From assembly GCA_964368445.1 (NCBI GenBank), contig CAYJAY010000007.1:1-64000 (forward strand): DNA of 64,000 nucleotides, written 5' to 3'. Numbering within the stretch: position 1 is the stretch's first letter; each line of letters begins with the position of its first letter. Both the position numbers and the translations under genes were made by a program. Source of the stretch: CAYJAY01 sp964368445. GTDB taxonomy: Bacteria; Bacillota; Clostridia; Oscillospirales; Ruminococcaceae. Shown here piece after piece: positions 8,622 through 16,307 of the stretch. The notes below the pieces were generated by a model, which was not told the origin of the DNA, made no database searches, and saw only the letters and a list, made by a program, of their open reading frames with translations.

Positions 8622-8975
8622 TTAAAATGCCTCAAGCCCTAAACTTATTCCGATGGCTCTGTTAATCTGCCGCATCGAACTTTCGTCTACTGCGCCGGTT
8701 CGTTCTTTTAACCTGCTTTTGTCTATCGTCCGCATCTGTTCAAGCAAAACGACGCTGTCGCACGAAAGGCCACAATGTTTCCCGTTTATACCGATGTGTG
8801 TCGGAATCTTTGCTTTTTGTTTGTTACTTGTTATGGCGGCGGCTATTACGGTGTTGCTGAAACGGTTGCCCACGTTGTTTTGAAGAATAAGTACCGGGCG
8901 AACTCCACCTTGTTCCGAACCCACAACGGGGCTAAGGTCTGCATAAAAAATTTCTCCGCGTTTGATGTTTGACAT
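8622..8975 (-). CDS. mazF: MazF/NdoA-family mRNA interferase
   Basis: A 117-residue PemK/MazF toxin-fold endoribonuclease. The ATG giving MSNIKRGEIFYADLSP is chosen, with AGGTGAGG directly upstream. Family landmarks are RGEIFYADLSPVVGSEQGG, RPVLILQN, NTVIAAAIT and the C-terminal LEQMRTIDKSRL block that is well conserved in Bacillus NdoA. The Arg and Thr residues used for cleavage in NdoA (in GGVRPVLI and AAAITS) are present. It cleaves mRNA unless neutralised by an antitoxin. No MazE gene is visible upstream, where it usually lies. Instead a 116-bp tandem duplication of the gene's own 5' end occupies that place. Confidence 0.92.
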   Translation of the reverse strand: MSNIKRGEIFYADLSPVVGSEQGGVRPVLILQNNVGNRFSNTVIAAAITSNKQKAKIPTHIGINGKHCGLSCDSVVLLEQMRTIDKSRLKERTGAVDESSMRQINRAIGISLGLEAF

Positions 8976-9176
8976 AATCCTCACCTGTTAAAAATTAGTT
9001 TGTGAGAATAGTATTGTCGTGTTTTTAAAACTTTAATCAGTTTGGAAGAGAAATTTTTATTAAAAAATTCTCCGCGTTTGATGTTTGACATAATCCTCAC
9101 CTGTTAAAAATTAGTTTGTGAGAATAGTATTGTCGTGTTTTTAAAACTTTAATCAGTTTGGAAGAGAAATTTTTAA
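8954..9176 (-). repeat. Tandem duplication of the mazF 5' end (116-bp period)
   Basis: The segment 8954-9060, which holds the first codons of mazF, its ribosome binding site and upstream DNA, is repeated at 9070-9176 with almost no differences. The near identity points to a recent event. The upstream copy keeps the start codon and ribosome binding site and so creates a short reading frame (8981-9091). Confidence 0.92.
8981..9091 (-). CDS. 36-codon leader reading frame created by the mazF duplication
   Basis: It starts at the duplicated mazF ATG (AGGTGAGG upstream) and reads MSNIKRGE, as in MazF, before leaving the homologous frame. It ends at a TGA that lies inside the ribosome binding site of the real mazF, 5 nt before its ATG. 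It is probably translated, and its stop is placed for translational coupling or interference with mazF. The peptide itself need not have a function. Confidence 0.45.
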   Translation of the reverse strand: MSNIKRGEFFNKNFSSKLIKVLKTRQYYSHKLIFNR

Positions 9177-9399
9177 AAATTTTTTTCGACCACTAAAAAT
9201 AATACATAAATAAAAAAACGGAATATATGGGACGCATTTTAAACAATGGTAACAGTAGGGAGCGACGCCCTCGTCGCTCCGCAAGTTTCCCGCAATTACA
9301 GTGACATCACCAAGGCGGAAAGAGCAGAACCGTTATTTTGTGATTTGGTTGTTGGGTTTAGTTTGGCGACGAGGACGGAGCGACGAGGGCGTCGCTCCC
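9177..9399. repeat. Gap with XRE 3' remnant and GTAGGG palindromes
   Basis: 9168-9230 matches the 3' end and downstream DNA of the XRE gene at 9990-10046, including an in-frame LKxFFD(R/H)-stop. Further on are two inverted copies of a GTAGGGAGCGACGCCCTCG-type palindrome (about 9254-9281 and 9374-9401). No gene seen. Confidence 0.6.
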
Positions 9400-9487
9400 T
9401 ACTACTTTGTGTCATTCAAAAGTTTATATGATTATTTTTTACTTGCCCTCTCAGTCAATCCGAGATTGACAGCTCTCCCTATATAAA
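9400..9487 (+). mobile_element. MITE-A, truncated copy
   Basis: Left end TACTACTTTGTGTC followed by CAAAAGTTTATATG and the family core CTTGCCCTCTCAGTCAATCC. The right half and right terminal repeat are missing. Its left side abuts a CCCTAC-ended palindrome. Confidence 0.65.
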
Positions 9488-9497
9488 AAACCAACTG

Positions 9498-9671
9498 TTA
9501 ATCGATTGACTGCGTATCAACGACACTGATTATTCTATCTTTATCTAAAGCTTCTTGTTCACAAGAAGAAAGAATAATTTCCTCACATTCTCTTTGAGCT
9601 TTGATTAATAAATTAATAGCATCCTCCGATGCATTAAAAAGCTTCAAGTAAAGTTTTTTATAATCTGTCAT
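9498..9671 (-). CDS. Small protein of unknown function, divergent from XRE regulator
   Basis: 57 residues starting MTDYKKLYLKLFNASEDAIN. The ATG at 9671 is chosen because GGAGAG lies 5 nt upstream. It is predicted mostly helical, with heptad-like spacing (LIKAQRECEEIIL). Similar small proteins sit next to phage or HTH genes in Clostridia, as I recall, but I cannot name a function. It is transcribed away from the XRE gene across a shared, palindrome-rich operator region, which suggests joint control. Confidence 0.55.
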   Translation of the reverse strand: MTDYKKLYLKLFNASEDAINLLIKAQRECEEIILSSCEQEALDKDRIISVVDTQSID

Positions 9672-9684
9672 TTTTCTCTCCATC

Positions 9685-9753
9685 ATACGTTTATGAAACG
9701 TATTCTACATTAAATTATATGTTAATGTCAAGTAAAATACATTAATCTAATGT
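9685..9753. promoter_or_regulatory. Divergent operator with three inverted repeats
   Basis: Three palindromes lie in 69 bp between the divergent genes. They are ATACGTTT-ATG-AAACGTAT (9685-9703, perfect), ACATTAA-8 nt-TTAATGT (9707-9728) and ACATTA-ATC-TAATGT (9739-9753). The last two share the half-site ACATTAA, as expected for dimeric XRE repressor sites. Confidence 0.65.
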
Positions 9754-9765
9754 GAAAGAAGCGTT

Positions 9766-10017
9766 ATGAAAAAAATAGATTATAGCGGAAACAAAAACAT
9801 AATATCAAATCAACTAAAGTTAAATAGGGTTAAAAACAACTTATCACAAGATACGCTGGCGGCTAAAATGCAGACTTTAGGGGTCAATATGGATCAACAG
9901 ATGATAAGCCGAATCGAAAGCAATCGGCGTATTGTGACAGATTATGAACTGGCGTGTTTTTGCAAAATTTTAAACGTTGATGTGTGTGACATGTTAAAAA
10001 ATTTTTTTGACCGCTAA
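9766..10017 (+). CDS. XRE-family helix-turn-helix regulator
   Basis: An 83-residue Cro/C1-type DNA-binding protein consisting of little more than one HTH domain. LKLNRVKNNLSQDTLAAKMQ (about 17-36) gives helices 1-2, and QQMISRIESNRRIVTDYELA (about 45-64) gives the recognition helix and helix 4. It has no sensor domain. It probably represses its own promoter and the divergent small gene through the inverted repeats at 9685-9753. A remnant of a second copy of its 3' end lies near 9170-9230, so this patch has been rearranged. Confidence 0.88.
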   Translation: MKKIDYSGNKNIISNQLKLNRVKNNLSQDTLAAKMQTLGVNMDQQMISRIESNRRIVTDYELACFCKILNVDVCDMLKNFFDR

Positions 10018-10047
10018 AAAATAATGCGTAAATAAAAAAGCGGAATG

Positions 10048-10247
10048 TAGTATCTTGTGTCAATCAAAACTTTACAAACACCCTCTCAGTCACTTCGTGC
10101 AGTCTCTCCAATTTGAAAACCTTTGGTTTTCAATATAGGGAGAGCCATTCCCTCGGCTCTCCCTTTGGGAGAGCTGTCAATCTCGGATTGACTGAGAGGG
10201 CAAATGAAAAACTACACATGTAAACTTTTGGATGACACAAGGTAGTA
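10048..10247. mobile_element. MITE-A, full 200-bp copy
   Basis: The left end TAGTATCTTGTGTCAATC matches the complement of the right end (TACTACCTTGTGTCATCC). Inside are CCCTCTCAGTCACTTCG, a CCAATTTGAAAACCTTTGG hairpin and AGAGCTGTCAATCTCGG. It has no coding capacity. It abuts a GGGGCGGCAACGCC palindrome on the right. Confidence 0.75.
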
Positions 10248-10297
10248 GGGGCGGCAACGCCAACTTTAGTTGGCTTTTTATCCACCCCTTAAAAACC

Positions 10298-10903
10298 CTA
10301 TCTAATATAAAACGCGCTTGTAAGCAACATATATTCGCCGTCTACAAGGTTAAACGTTGCAGACATTGTATAGTGTTCATGTCGCAGATTTGTCACCCAA
10401 ACATCAAATTCATAAAGGGTGTACCGCGCGTCTTTGGAAAGCAACTCAAGCTCCATTGGTTGGGTTGGGTACGCTTGTTGCATCAGTTCATAGCTTATCG
10501 GAACGCTTGAACCGTACAGCTTTGCGCATTGTTCGGCGCCATATGCCTCAACCATGACAATTTTGGCGTCGTCTGCCCAGATGTTGCCGTCTGCGTAGTG
10601 TTCGCCTTGTTGCGCGCTTGCGTCAAAGTCGTCAAACATCTCGTCGTAGTTCTCGAAATAGTATATAAACGGATAATCTGTGTCCTCGTCGACATAGTCA
10701 ACAACCGCCGACGAGGTTATATATTTAGACACTCCGCCGTCGCCGACAAGTTGTTTAAGCTCGGCGTTTGTTTCTCGTATAAGCGAAATCGCTTCGAGAG
10801 AGACATCGAAACCCGCAGCTTCGGTGTAATCGGCGGTTGTGCAACCCGAAACAACGACCAACACGGTAGCGATTACAAAAAATTTAACGATTACTTTTTT
10901 CAA
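10298..10903 (-). CDS. Putative lipoprotein of unknown function
   Basis: 201 residues from a TTG start, with AAAGGAAAG 6 nt upstream. A signal peptide with lipobox VVSGC puts the lipidated Cys near residue 21. The mature part is acidic, with stretches such as DEDTDYPFIYYFENYDEMFDDFDA, and ends in a beta-rich segment (RYTLYEFDVWVTNLRHEHYTMS) typical of secreted small alpha/beta folds. I recognise no family. It should face outward, anchored in the membrane. It is a single gene with its own promoter at 10947-10975. Confidence 0.7.
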   Translation of the reverse strand: MKKVIVKFFVIATVLVVVSGCTTADYTEAAGFDVSLEAISLIRETNAELKQLVGDGGVSKYITSSAVVDYVDEDTDYPFIYYFENYDEMFDDFDASAQQGEHYADGNIWADDAKIVMVEAYGAEQCAKLYGSSVPISYELMQQAYPTQPMELELLSKDARYTLYEFDVWVTNLRHEHYTMSATFNLVDGEYMLLTSAFYIR

Positions 10904-10946
10904 AACAACTTTCCTTTCACGCTTTTCAGCTTTTTTTATTAAAATA

Positions 10947-10975
10947 ATTCTACATTACAATTATTAAAAAGTCTA
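10947..10975 (-). promoter_or_regulatory. Sigma-A-like promoter of the lipoprotein gene
   Basis: Minus strand TAGACT (10975-10970), 17-nt spacer, TAGAAT (10952-10947). Each hexamer differs from consensus at one or two positions. Confidence 0.55.
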
Positions 10976-11305
10976 TAATATAGAATGTCGGTTTTATAAA
11001 ATCGTTGAAATTAAAATATCAAAACAACGTTAATAGATATAACACATCTATAAATACTATTATAAAGAACTTTTTTAAATCCAATAATCCTTATTTTGCG
11101 AAAAGTTGCTTTAATACGCTCTGTTTTAACAGTTTGTCTTTATAATCGCGCGGTTAATTTTAAGCTTATTTTAAATAAATCCATTTATCTTTGTGTATAA
11201 AGATTTTTAAGTAAATCAAAAATAGTTACAGTTTAATAAAAATTTCTTTACAAAATCTTAATATTGACCTATTGCGACGTAATAATTTTTTAACAACTGT
11301 TATGC
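10976..11305. other. AT-rich intergenic stretch
   Basis: About 330 bases, very AT-rich, between divergently oriented genes. I see no gene, repeat or structured RNA here apart from the promoters at its two ends. Confidence 0.5.
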
Positions 11306-11311
11306 TATAAT
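11306..11311 (+). promoter_or_regulatory. Extended -10 promoter
   Basis: TGCTATAAT (11304-11312) fits an extended -10 element. The -35 region is weak. It lies 30 nt upstream of the reductase start, whose ribosome binding site is GGGGAGG. Confidence 0.5.
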
Positions 11312-11340
11312 AGCTACGTTACACTAATGGGGAGGAACCA

Positions 11341-11874
11341 ATGAGAAAAGTTATTGTCTATATAGCAACAAGTCTCGACGGATACATAGCGGATGTAAAC
11401 GGCGGTGTAGGTTGGCTTACAGGCGATGGAAGCGAAAGCGAAAACGTCGGAAGCTACCCTGAGTTTATAAAATCGGTCGATACTGTTATACTAGGATACA
11501 AAACTTATCATCAAATTGTAACAGAGCTTTCGCCCGACGTTTGGGTATACGCCGACATGACAAGTTATGTGTTAACACACAAAAAGCTTGAAAACAAACA
11601 AGACATCTTTTTCACCGATATCGATCTTAAACAGCTTATACAAAAGCTTAAATCCGAAAGCGGTAAGGATATTTGGATCTGTGGTGGGGCGTCTTTAGTC
11701 AACGCATGTATCGAACAAGACGTTGCGGACGAATACACAATATCTGTCATTCCCACAATTTTGGGGGGCGGAACAAGGTTGTTCGACAAACAAAAGATCG
11801 AAAAACCTTTAAAGCTTAAATCGTCTATAACATACAACGGCATAGTTGAATCTACGTATGTCAAGCGCGATTAA
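11341..11874 (+). CDS. Dihydrofolate-reductase-like (RibD C-terminal domain) oxidoreductase
   Basis: 177 residues with the RibD_C/DHFR-like fold. The start RKVIVYIATSLDGYIADVNGG, the middle VDTVILGYKTYHQI (NADPH-pocket region), DIWICGGASLVNACI and the end TILGGGTRLFD are signatures of the YwjB/YyaP group. It probably reduces a pterin- or pyrimidine-like substrate with NADPH, but the family is mostly uncharacterised and it should not be called a true DHFR. It is a single gene between an extended -10 promoter and a strong bidirectional terminator. Confidence 0.9.
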   Translation: MRKVIVYIATSLDGYIADVNGGVGWLTGDGSESENVGSYPEFIKSVDTVILGYKTYHQIVTELSPDVWVYADMTSYVLTHKKLENKQDIFFTDIDLKQLIQKLKSESGKDIWICGGASLVNACIEQDVADEYTISVIPTILGGGTRLFDKQKIEKPLKLKSSITYNGIVESTYVKRD

Positions 11875-11890
11875 AAAACTTAAACAGTTA

Positions 11891-11933
11891 AAAAAACCAG
11901 GCAGGTTATCGCTAAACCTGCCTGGTTTTTTTT
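11891..11933. terminator. Bidirectional terminator between convergent genes
   Basis: AAAAAACCAGGCAGGTT pairs with AACCTGCCTGGTTTTTTT around a short loop. T runs on both strands serve the reductase gene (plus) and the lipoprotein gene (minus). Confidence 0.92.
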
Positions 11934-12785
11934 CTACCCTTTAACCTCTCCCGACATGGGTGGGGCAGATTGTTCTAACCCCGTGAATATATCGGAAATC
12001 TCCTCCGCCACCGTTTGGTCGATTGTATATCTGCCGTCTCCAACCATTGCGATGTTAAGCTGTGGAATTACATACATGTCTGTTGTTGTTTGATCCGAAA
12101 GTTTAATTTTCAAAAGATACGATTTTCCGTCGTTTTGGGCCGACGCAATATTTTGATAGTCGGCGTCTTGAAGCTGTGCCGGTTGCGACAAAGCTATCTT
12201 GTCGACAAGATCTCTTGCGGTGTCGGCATCAAGGCTTTTAAGCGAATTTATCCCCATGTGGTCATAGATGTCTATCTGCTCTATGCTGTTTGAAAAGTCT
12301 GCCGCCTCAAAATAGTTTGCTAGATCAAGGTTAGTATCATCAGAATTTGCAACGCTTTGGTAGATAGAAACGCTGTCGCCTTGTTCGACAAGAATTCGAT
12401 ATGTGTTGTCATATCCGTCTATCGCATAAAGTTTTGCGCCTTTGTCAAGGTTGGAATAGAGATTTTCTGTATACTGATCCTCGGTCCATTCGCTTGCGGA
12501 TTTTGTGAGTTCTCCCAACATGTCGCCTTTAACAAAACTTGAGGCGTTTTGGTCGGTCACGTCCGAGTGATACGCATAACGCATTCCGTCAAGGTTAAGG
12601 AAGTTTCTAACCGTTCCCATGCTTGAAGCGGGCGGGGTCGGCTGTTCGGTCGGCTGTTCCTCTATAACGGTATCTTGGTCGATTTCAAGCTCGGGAGCAG
12701 GTTCCGGTTCTCCTACAAACAAGCTACAGCCTGTAAACATCGCCACAGCGACGACTATCGTAAGAATAAGTTTAATTTTTGTCAT
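11934..12785 (-). CDS. Putative lipoprotein, unknown function
   Basis: 283 residues from the ATG at 12785 (AAAGGA 9 nt upstream). The signal peptide ends in lipobox MFTGC. It is followed by an acidic, Pro-rich linker (GEPEPAPELEIDQ...EEQPTEQPTPP), a common spacer between a lipid anchor and a folded domain. The folded part (about 65-283) has alternating polar strands such as YRILVEQGDSVSIYQ and SYLLKIKLSDQTTTDMY and two long helices. I recognise no family. It is likely a cell-surface lipoprotein and has no obvious operon partners. Confidence 0.65.
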   Translation of the reverse strand: MTKIKLILTIVVAVAMFTGCSLFVGEPEPAPELEIDQDTVIEEQPTEQPTPPASSMGTVRNFLNLDGMRYAYHSDVTDQNASSFVKGDMLGELTKSASEWTEDQYTENLYSNLDKGAKLYAIDGYDNTYRILVEQGDSVSIYQSVANSDDTNLDLANYFEAADFSNSIEQIDIYDHMGINSLKSLDADTARDLVDKIALSQPAQLQDADYQNIASAQNDGKSYLLKIKLSDQTTTDMYVIPQLNIAMVGDGRYTIDQTVAEEISDIFTGLEQSAPPMSGEVKG

Positions 12786-13028
12786 TTTATATTGTCCTTT
12801 CAAATTTAATCGTTACAACTTGTATGTTGTAATTTTCAATTACAACATACATAACCGAGTTTTTTACGGTTGGTTAGGCAAGTTTGTTTTTAAACGTTTG
12901 TCCTATGCTTTATTGTTAGCAAAAAAAACAAAAATATTATCTAATCTAAAGAAATCTAGACAATGGCACAACAAAGCCGCCTAAAACACAATTTATGTCA
13001 TTACCCGCTCCAATTAAGTTATTATTTA

Positions 13029-13057
13029 TAGACAACGATATATAGGTATGTTAAGAT
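13029..13057 (+). promoter_or_regulatory. Promoter of the oxidoreductase operon
   Basis: TAGACA (13029-13034), 17-nt spacer, TAAGAT (13052-13057), with a transcription start expected near 13064. It drives the gene at 13114, which has the ribosome binding site GCGAGGG. Confidence 0.55.
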
Positions 13058-13113
13058 GTAATAGGTATATATTTAATTAAAATTATAAAATAATTTAAAG
13101 CGAGGGATTAATC

Positions 13114-14097
13114 ATGAAAAAGTTAAACGTCTCGATTATGGCAACCGGAACGATAGCCGAGTTAATGGCACAAACACTTGTTAAGATGGACGAGGTAAAC
13201 TGTCGTGCGATAGGTTCGCGCGATGGCCAAAAAGCGCAAGACTTTGCAAAAAAATATGGCTTTGAAACGTCGTTTGGGTCATATCAACAACTAGTAGACG
13301 ACAGCGAAACCGACGCAATTTACATAGCAACCCCCCACAACCACCATTATGAAAACGCGCTTTTGTGTTTAAACGCCGGAAAACATGTGCTTTGCGAAAA
13401 GTCGTTCACGGTAAACGCAAAGCAAGCAAAAGAACTTTTTGAACTAGCACAAAGCAAAAATCTTTTTATAATGGAAGCGGTTTGGACAAGGTTTATGCCG
13501 TCTATCAAAAAAATTCGCGAGATAATAGACAGCGGACAACTTGGAAAACCACAATATCTGACCGTTAGTTTCACCCAACCGTTAAGCCACATCAAAAGGC
13601 TGGTCGACAAAAACCTTGCGGGTGGGGCCCTTCTTGACCTTGGGATATATCCGATAACGTTAACTTCGGCTCTTTTAGGTTCCGACTTTGAATGTGTCGG
13701 AAGTTCCGCAAAACTTGTTGACGGCGTCGATTTCCAAAGTTGTTATCTCATGAAATATTCCGACGGAAAACACGCGATACTTAACAGTTGTTTAAGCGGA
13801 GTTGACAACAACAAAGCTTCTGTTTGCTGTGAAAACGGATATATCGAGATCGAAGAATTTTGGCACCCCGAAACGTTCACGGTTCACAGCGCAACGGAAG
13901 GCAGAAACACAACTTCAAAGCGTTATGACATGCCGTTTGACATTTCGGGATATGAATACGAAGTTCGCGCCATGGTAAACGCTATCAACAACGGCAAGAT
14001 CGAATGTGAAGAGATGACGCACGCCGAGACGTTGAGAGTTATGACCCTTATGGACGGCATGAGAAAAGATTGGGGATTGGTATATCCTTTTGAATAA
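13114..14097 (+). CDS. Gfo/Idh/MocA-family NAD(P)-dependent oxidoreductase
   Basis: 327 residues. The N-terminal Rossmann domain starts VSIMATGTIAELMAQTL, a variant of the usual GxGxxG. Typical family segments are DAIYIATPHNHHYENALLCLNAGKHVLCEKS, where the EKS lysine is the catalytic candidate, and MEAVWTRFMPSIKKIREII. The C-terminal beta-sheet domain has GGALLDLGIYPI. The MEAVWTRF segment points to the dihydrodiol-dehydrogenase-like subgroup acting on sugars or diols, but the substrate is open. Its stop overlaps the start of the thiamine pyrophosphokinase gene by 8 nt, so the two are co-translated. Confidence 0.92.
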   Translation: MKKLNVSIMATGTIAELMAQTLVKMDEVNCRAIGSRDGQKAQDFAKKYGFETSFGSYQQLVDDSETDAIYIATPHNHHYENALLCLNAGKHVLCEKSFTVNAKQAKELFELAQSKNLFIMEAVWTRFMPSIKKIREIIDSGQLGKPQYLTVSFTQPLSHIKRLVDKNLAGGALLDLGIYPITLTSALLGSDFECVGSSAKLVDGVDFQSCYLMKYSDGKHAILNSCLSGVDNNKASVCCENGYIEIEEFWHPETFTVHSATEGRNTTSKRYDMPFDISGYEYEVRAMVNAINNGKIECEEMTHAETLRVMTLMDGMRKDWGLVYPFE

Positions 14098-14746
14098 CAA
14101 CAAAGAGCAAAGCGGAATTTGTTATATATTTGGCGCGCTTGAAACGGTTGTCAAGATCGAGACAACAAAAAACGATATAGTCATAGCGGCAGACGGCGGA
14201 TATCAAGTGGCAAAATCCAACGGAATATCCCCCGACATCGTCTTGGGCGATTTCGATTCGCTGGGATTTGTTCCAACGACCGAGAACACCGAGGTTTTCC
14301 CCGTCAAAAAAAACGACACCGATGTTATGTTGGCGGTTAAAAAAGGTTTTGAAAAAGGGTTTAATCTTTTTAAAATCTTTGGCGCGGTCGGCGGACGGAC
14401 AGACCACACCGTCGCAAACATCCAAACGCTTTGTTACATCGCAAAACAAGGTGGCCGAGGTTTTCTTATAAACGGCGACGAGACGTTAACCGTTATAAAA
14501 GACGGCGAGTTTTTGCTAAACGAAGATAAAAGCAAAAGCGAGAGCAAAACTGTGTCGGTTTTTGCGGTGTGCGGCGAAGCTTTTGGGGTCAGCCTTGAAG
14601 GGCTTGAGTATGTCGTTCAAAACCACACCCTTTCGCCACAGTTTCCGTTAGGCATAAGCAACATTTCGACAGGTGAAAATGCAAAGATAACGGTTAAAGA
14701 CGGCTATCTTTTGATAGTTTTGTCCCCCGTGGAACAAAAGAAGTAA
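14090..14746 (+). CDS. thiN: Thiamine pyrophosphokinase
   Basis: 218 residues read from a TTG start inside the previous gene. It transfers pyrophosphate from ATP to thiamine to give thiamine diphosphate. Signatures present are VIAADGGYQVAKSNGISPD and VLGDFDS, the Asp-rich nucleotide/Mg site. KKNDTDVMLAVKKG and AVGGRTDHT follow, and a C-terminal beta domain binds thiamine (FPLGISNIS). Length fits the family. It is the second gene of a probable three-gene operon with the oxidoreductase and the tRNA methyltransferase, a grouping with no obvious pathway logic. Confidence 0.93.
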   Translation: MNNNKEQSGICYIFGALETVVKIETTKNDIVIAADGGYQVAKSNGISPDIVLGDFDSLGFVPTTENTEVFPVKKNDTDVMLAVKKGFEKGFNLFKIFGAVGGRTDHTVANIQTLCYIAKQGGRGFLINGDETLTVIKDGEFLLNEDKSKSESKTVSVFAVCGEAFGVSLEGLEYVVQNHTLSPQFPLGISNISTGENAKITVKDGYLLIVLSPVEQKK

Positions 14747-14767
14747 CGTTCGGTTAGGAGAGAAAAT

Positions 14768-15418
14768 TTGGAGACGCGTTCCGAGATATTACAAAACAAC
14801 CTGGAATTTTTCTACAACAAAAGCTACAGTTTTTTCAGCGACAGCACGTTGCTTTCGCGCTTTGCGCCGATTAAAAAAAACAGCGTATTGTTAGAACTTT
14901 GCAGCGGTTGCGGATACATCGCGTTTGAAATCGCGGACAAGGGTCTTTGTAAACAGATAACAACCGTCGAGATAATGCCTCAAGCCGTGGAACTTCAAAA
15001 CAAGACAATCGCCCACAATTCGCTTGAAAACTTCACTGCGATAAACTGTGACTTAAAAGATTACAACGCAAAATATAAGGTGGATTGCGTTGTTTGCAAT
15101 CCACCTTACTTTAAAATGGGCAGCGGCTTTTGTTCCCCAAAAGAGATAAAAGCCGCCGCGCGACATGAGGTTATGTGTAACTTTGACGACGTCGTTTCGG
15201 CGGCAAAAAGAAACCTTAAAACGGGCGGAAGTTTCACATTTTCGATGGTTCCGACAAGGTTAAACGATGTGTTTGAAACGTTGCATAAAAACCGTATGCG
15301 CATAAAACGTCTTGGTTTTTGTCGCCATAAACCGCTTGAAGCGCCGTGGCTTATGCTTGTTGACGCGCGGTATGAAAGAAACTGTGAAACAGAGATTTTG
15401 GAAGATATATTTTTCTAG
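14768..15418 (+). CDS. tRNA1(Val) (adenine-37-N6)-methyltransferase family protein
   Basis: 216-residue class I SAM-dependent methyltransferase with a TTG start (GGAGAGA upstream). SAM motif I reads LLELCSGCGYIAFEIAD (about 42-58). Motif IV is CNPPYFK (about 117-123), the N6-adenine methyltransferase NPPY signature. These together with the overall length indicate the TrmN6/YfiC group acting on adenosine in tRNA, but the exact target base is inferred. It begins 21 nt after thiN. Its stop overlaps the convergent tag gene by 4 nt. Confidence 0.88.
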   Translation: METRSEILQNNLEFFYNKSYSFFSDSTLLSRFAPIKKNSVLLELCSGCGYIAFEIADKGLCKQITTVEIMPQAVELQNKTIAHNSLENFTAINCDLKDYNAKYKVDCVVCNPPYFKMGSGFCSPKEIKAAARHEVMCNFDDVVSAAKRNLKTGGSFTFSMVPTRLNDVFETLHKNRMRIKRLGFCRHKPLEAPWLMLVDARYERNCETEILEDIFF

Positions 15419-15981
15419 TCGCGTTCGCTTGGCTTTACAAACTTAAAACAATATTCCGCGTGGTCGTTCATGATTCCGACCGCCTCAAGATATGAAAAAC
15501 ATGTCACCGAACCCATAAACTTAAAACCGCGTTTCTTAAGGTCTTTCGAGACGGTGTCCGAAAGGGCGTTTGTTGTGGTTACTCCGTCAAACGGATGATA
15601 CACAACCTTGTTATCGGTGAAGCCCCAAAGGTAGTTTGAAAAACTGCCTTTTTCTTTTACCACGTTTAGATATGCCTTGGCGTTTTGTATCGTCGCGACT
15701 ATCTTTGCCCTGTTTCGGACGATATCGGGGTTGTTTGCAAGTTGTTCTATCTTTTGTTCGTCATACTGTGCTATCTTTTGGGCATCAAAGTTATCAAAAG
15801 CTTTTCGAAAAGCTTCGCGCTTTTTAAGTATCAACAGCCACGACAGCCCACAATGGAAACTTTCGAGAACAAACATCTCGAAAAGATGTTTGTCGTCTTT
15901 TGACGCTACGCCCCATTCGTTGTCATGATACTGTTGGTATATTTCGGATTTTTCGAGATTTGGCCATTTACAACGTTGCAT
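15415..15981 (-). CDS. tag: DNA-3-methyladenine glycosylase I
   Basis: 188 residues. It excises 3-methyladenine from alkylated DNA as the first step of base-excision repair. Family hallmarks are RCKWPN near the start (Cys4 is a zinc ligand), YHDNEWG, FEMFVLESFHCGLSW with the conserved Glu-Xn-Trp binding pocket, and KKRGFKFMGSVTCFSYLEAVGI...NDHAEYC near the end, which supplies the remaining zinc ligands. All motifs look intact. It is a single gene, convergent with the upstream methyltransferase gene (4-nt 3' overlap), and has no alkylation-response partners nearby. Confidence 0.95.
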   Translation of the reverse strand: MQRCKWPNLEKSEIYQQYHDNEWGVASKDDKHLFEMFVLESFHCGLSWLLILKKREAFRKAFDNFDAQKIAQYDEQKIEQLANNPDIVRNRAKIVATIQNAKAYLNVVKEKGSFSNYLWGFTDNKVVYHPFDGVTTTNALSDTVSKDLKKRGFKFMGSVTCFSYLEAVGIMNDHAEYCFKFVKPSERD

Positions 15982-16127
15982 GTTATGAATAATCCTTACT
16001 TAGTTATGGTAATGTTAAATTATAAAGCGGACAACCGCAATGCCAACTCTGTTGGCTATATTGTCCCTACAGTTCGATAATTGTTACATAGTCTAATCTT
16101 TCAGAGAAACGTTTTTTGTCAAGAGTC

Positions 16128-16274
16128 TAGTGCCTTGTGTCGTTTAAAAGTTTACATGAGTAGTTTTTCACTTGCCCTCTCAGTCAATCCGAGATTGACA
16201 GCTCTCCCTTTGGGAGAGCTGTCACGAAGTGACTGAGAGGGTATTTGTAAAGTTTTGATTGACACAAGATACTA
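16128..16274. mobile_element. MITE-A, full 147-bp copy
   Basis: The left end TAGTGCCTTGTGTCGTTT matches the complement of the right end (TAGTATCTTGTGTCAATC). The shared core CTTGCCCTCTCAGTCAATCC and a perfect AGCTCTCCC...GGGAGAGCT hairpin lie between them. It is directly followed by the palindrome GGGGGAGTTTCGATTCTCCC. No coding capacity. Confidence 0.8.
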
Positions 16275-16307
16275 GGGGGAGTTTCGATTCTCCCCCTGTT
16301 TTGCGGG

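Noticed and set aside
10048..10247. CRISPR-like repeat cluster in the MITE-rich area
   Set aside because: The repeats are not regularly spaced, are internally palindromic and dispersed, and no cas gene is present.
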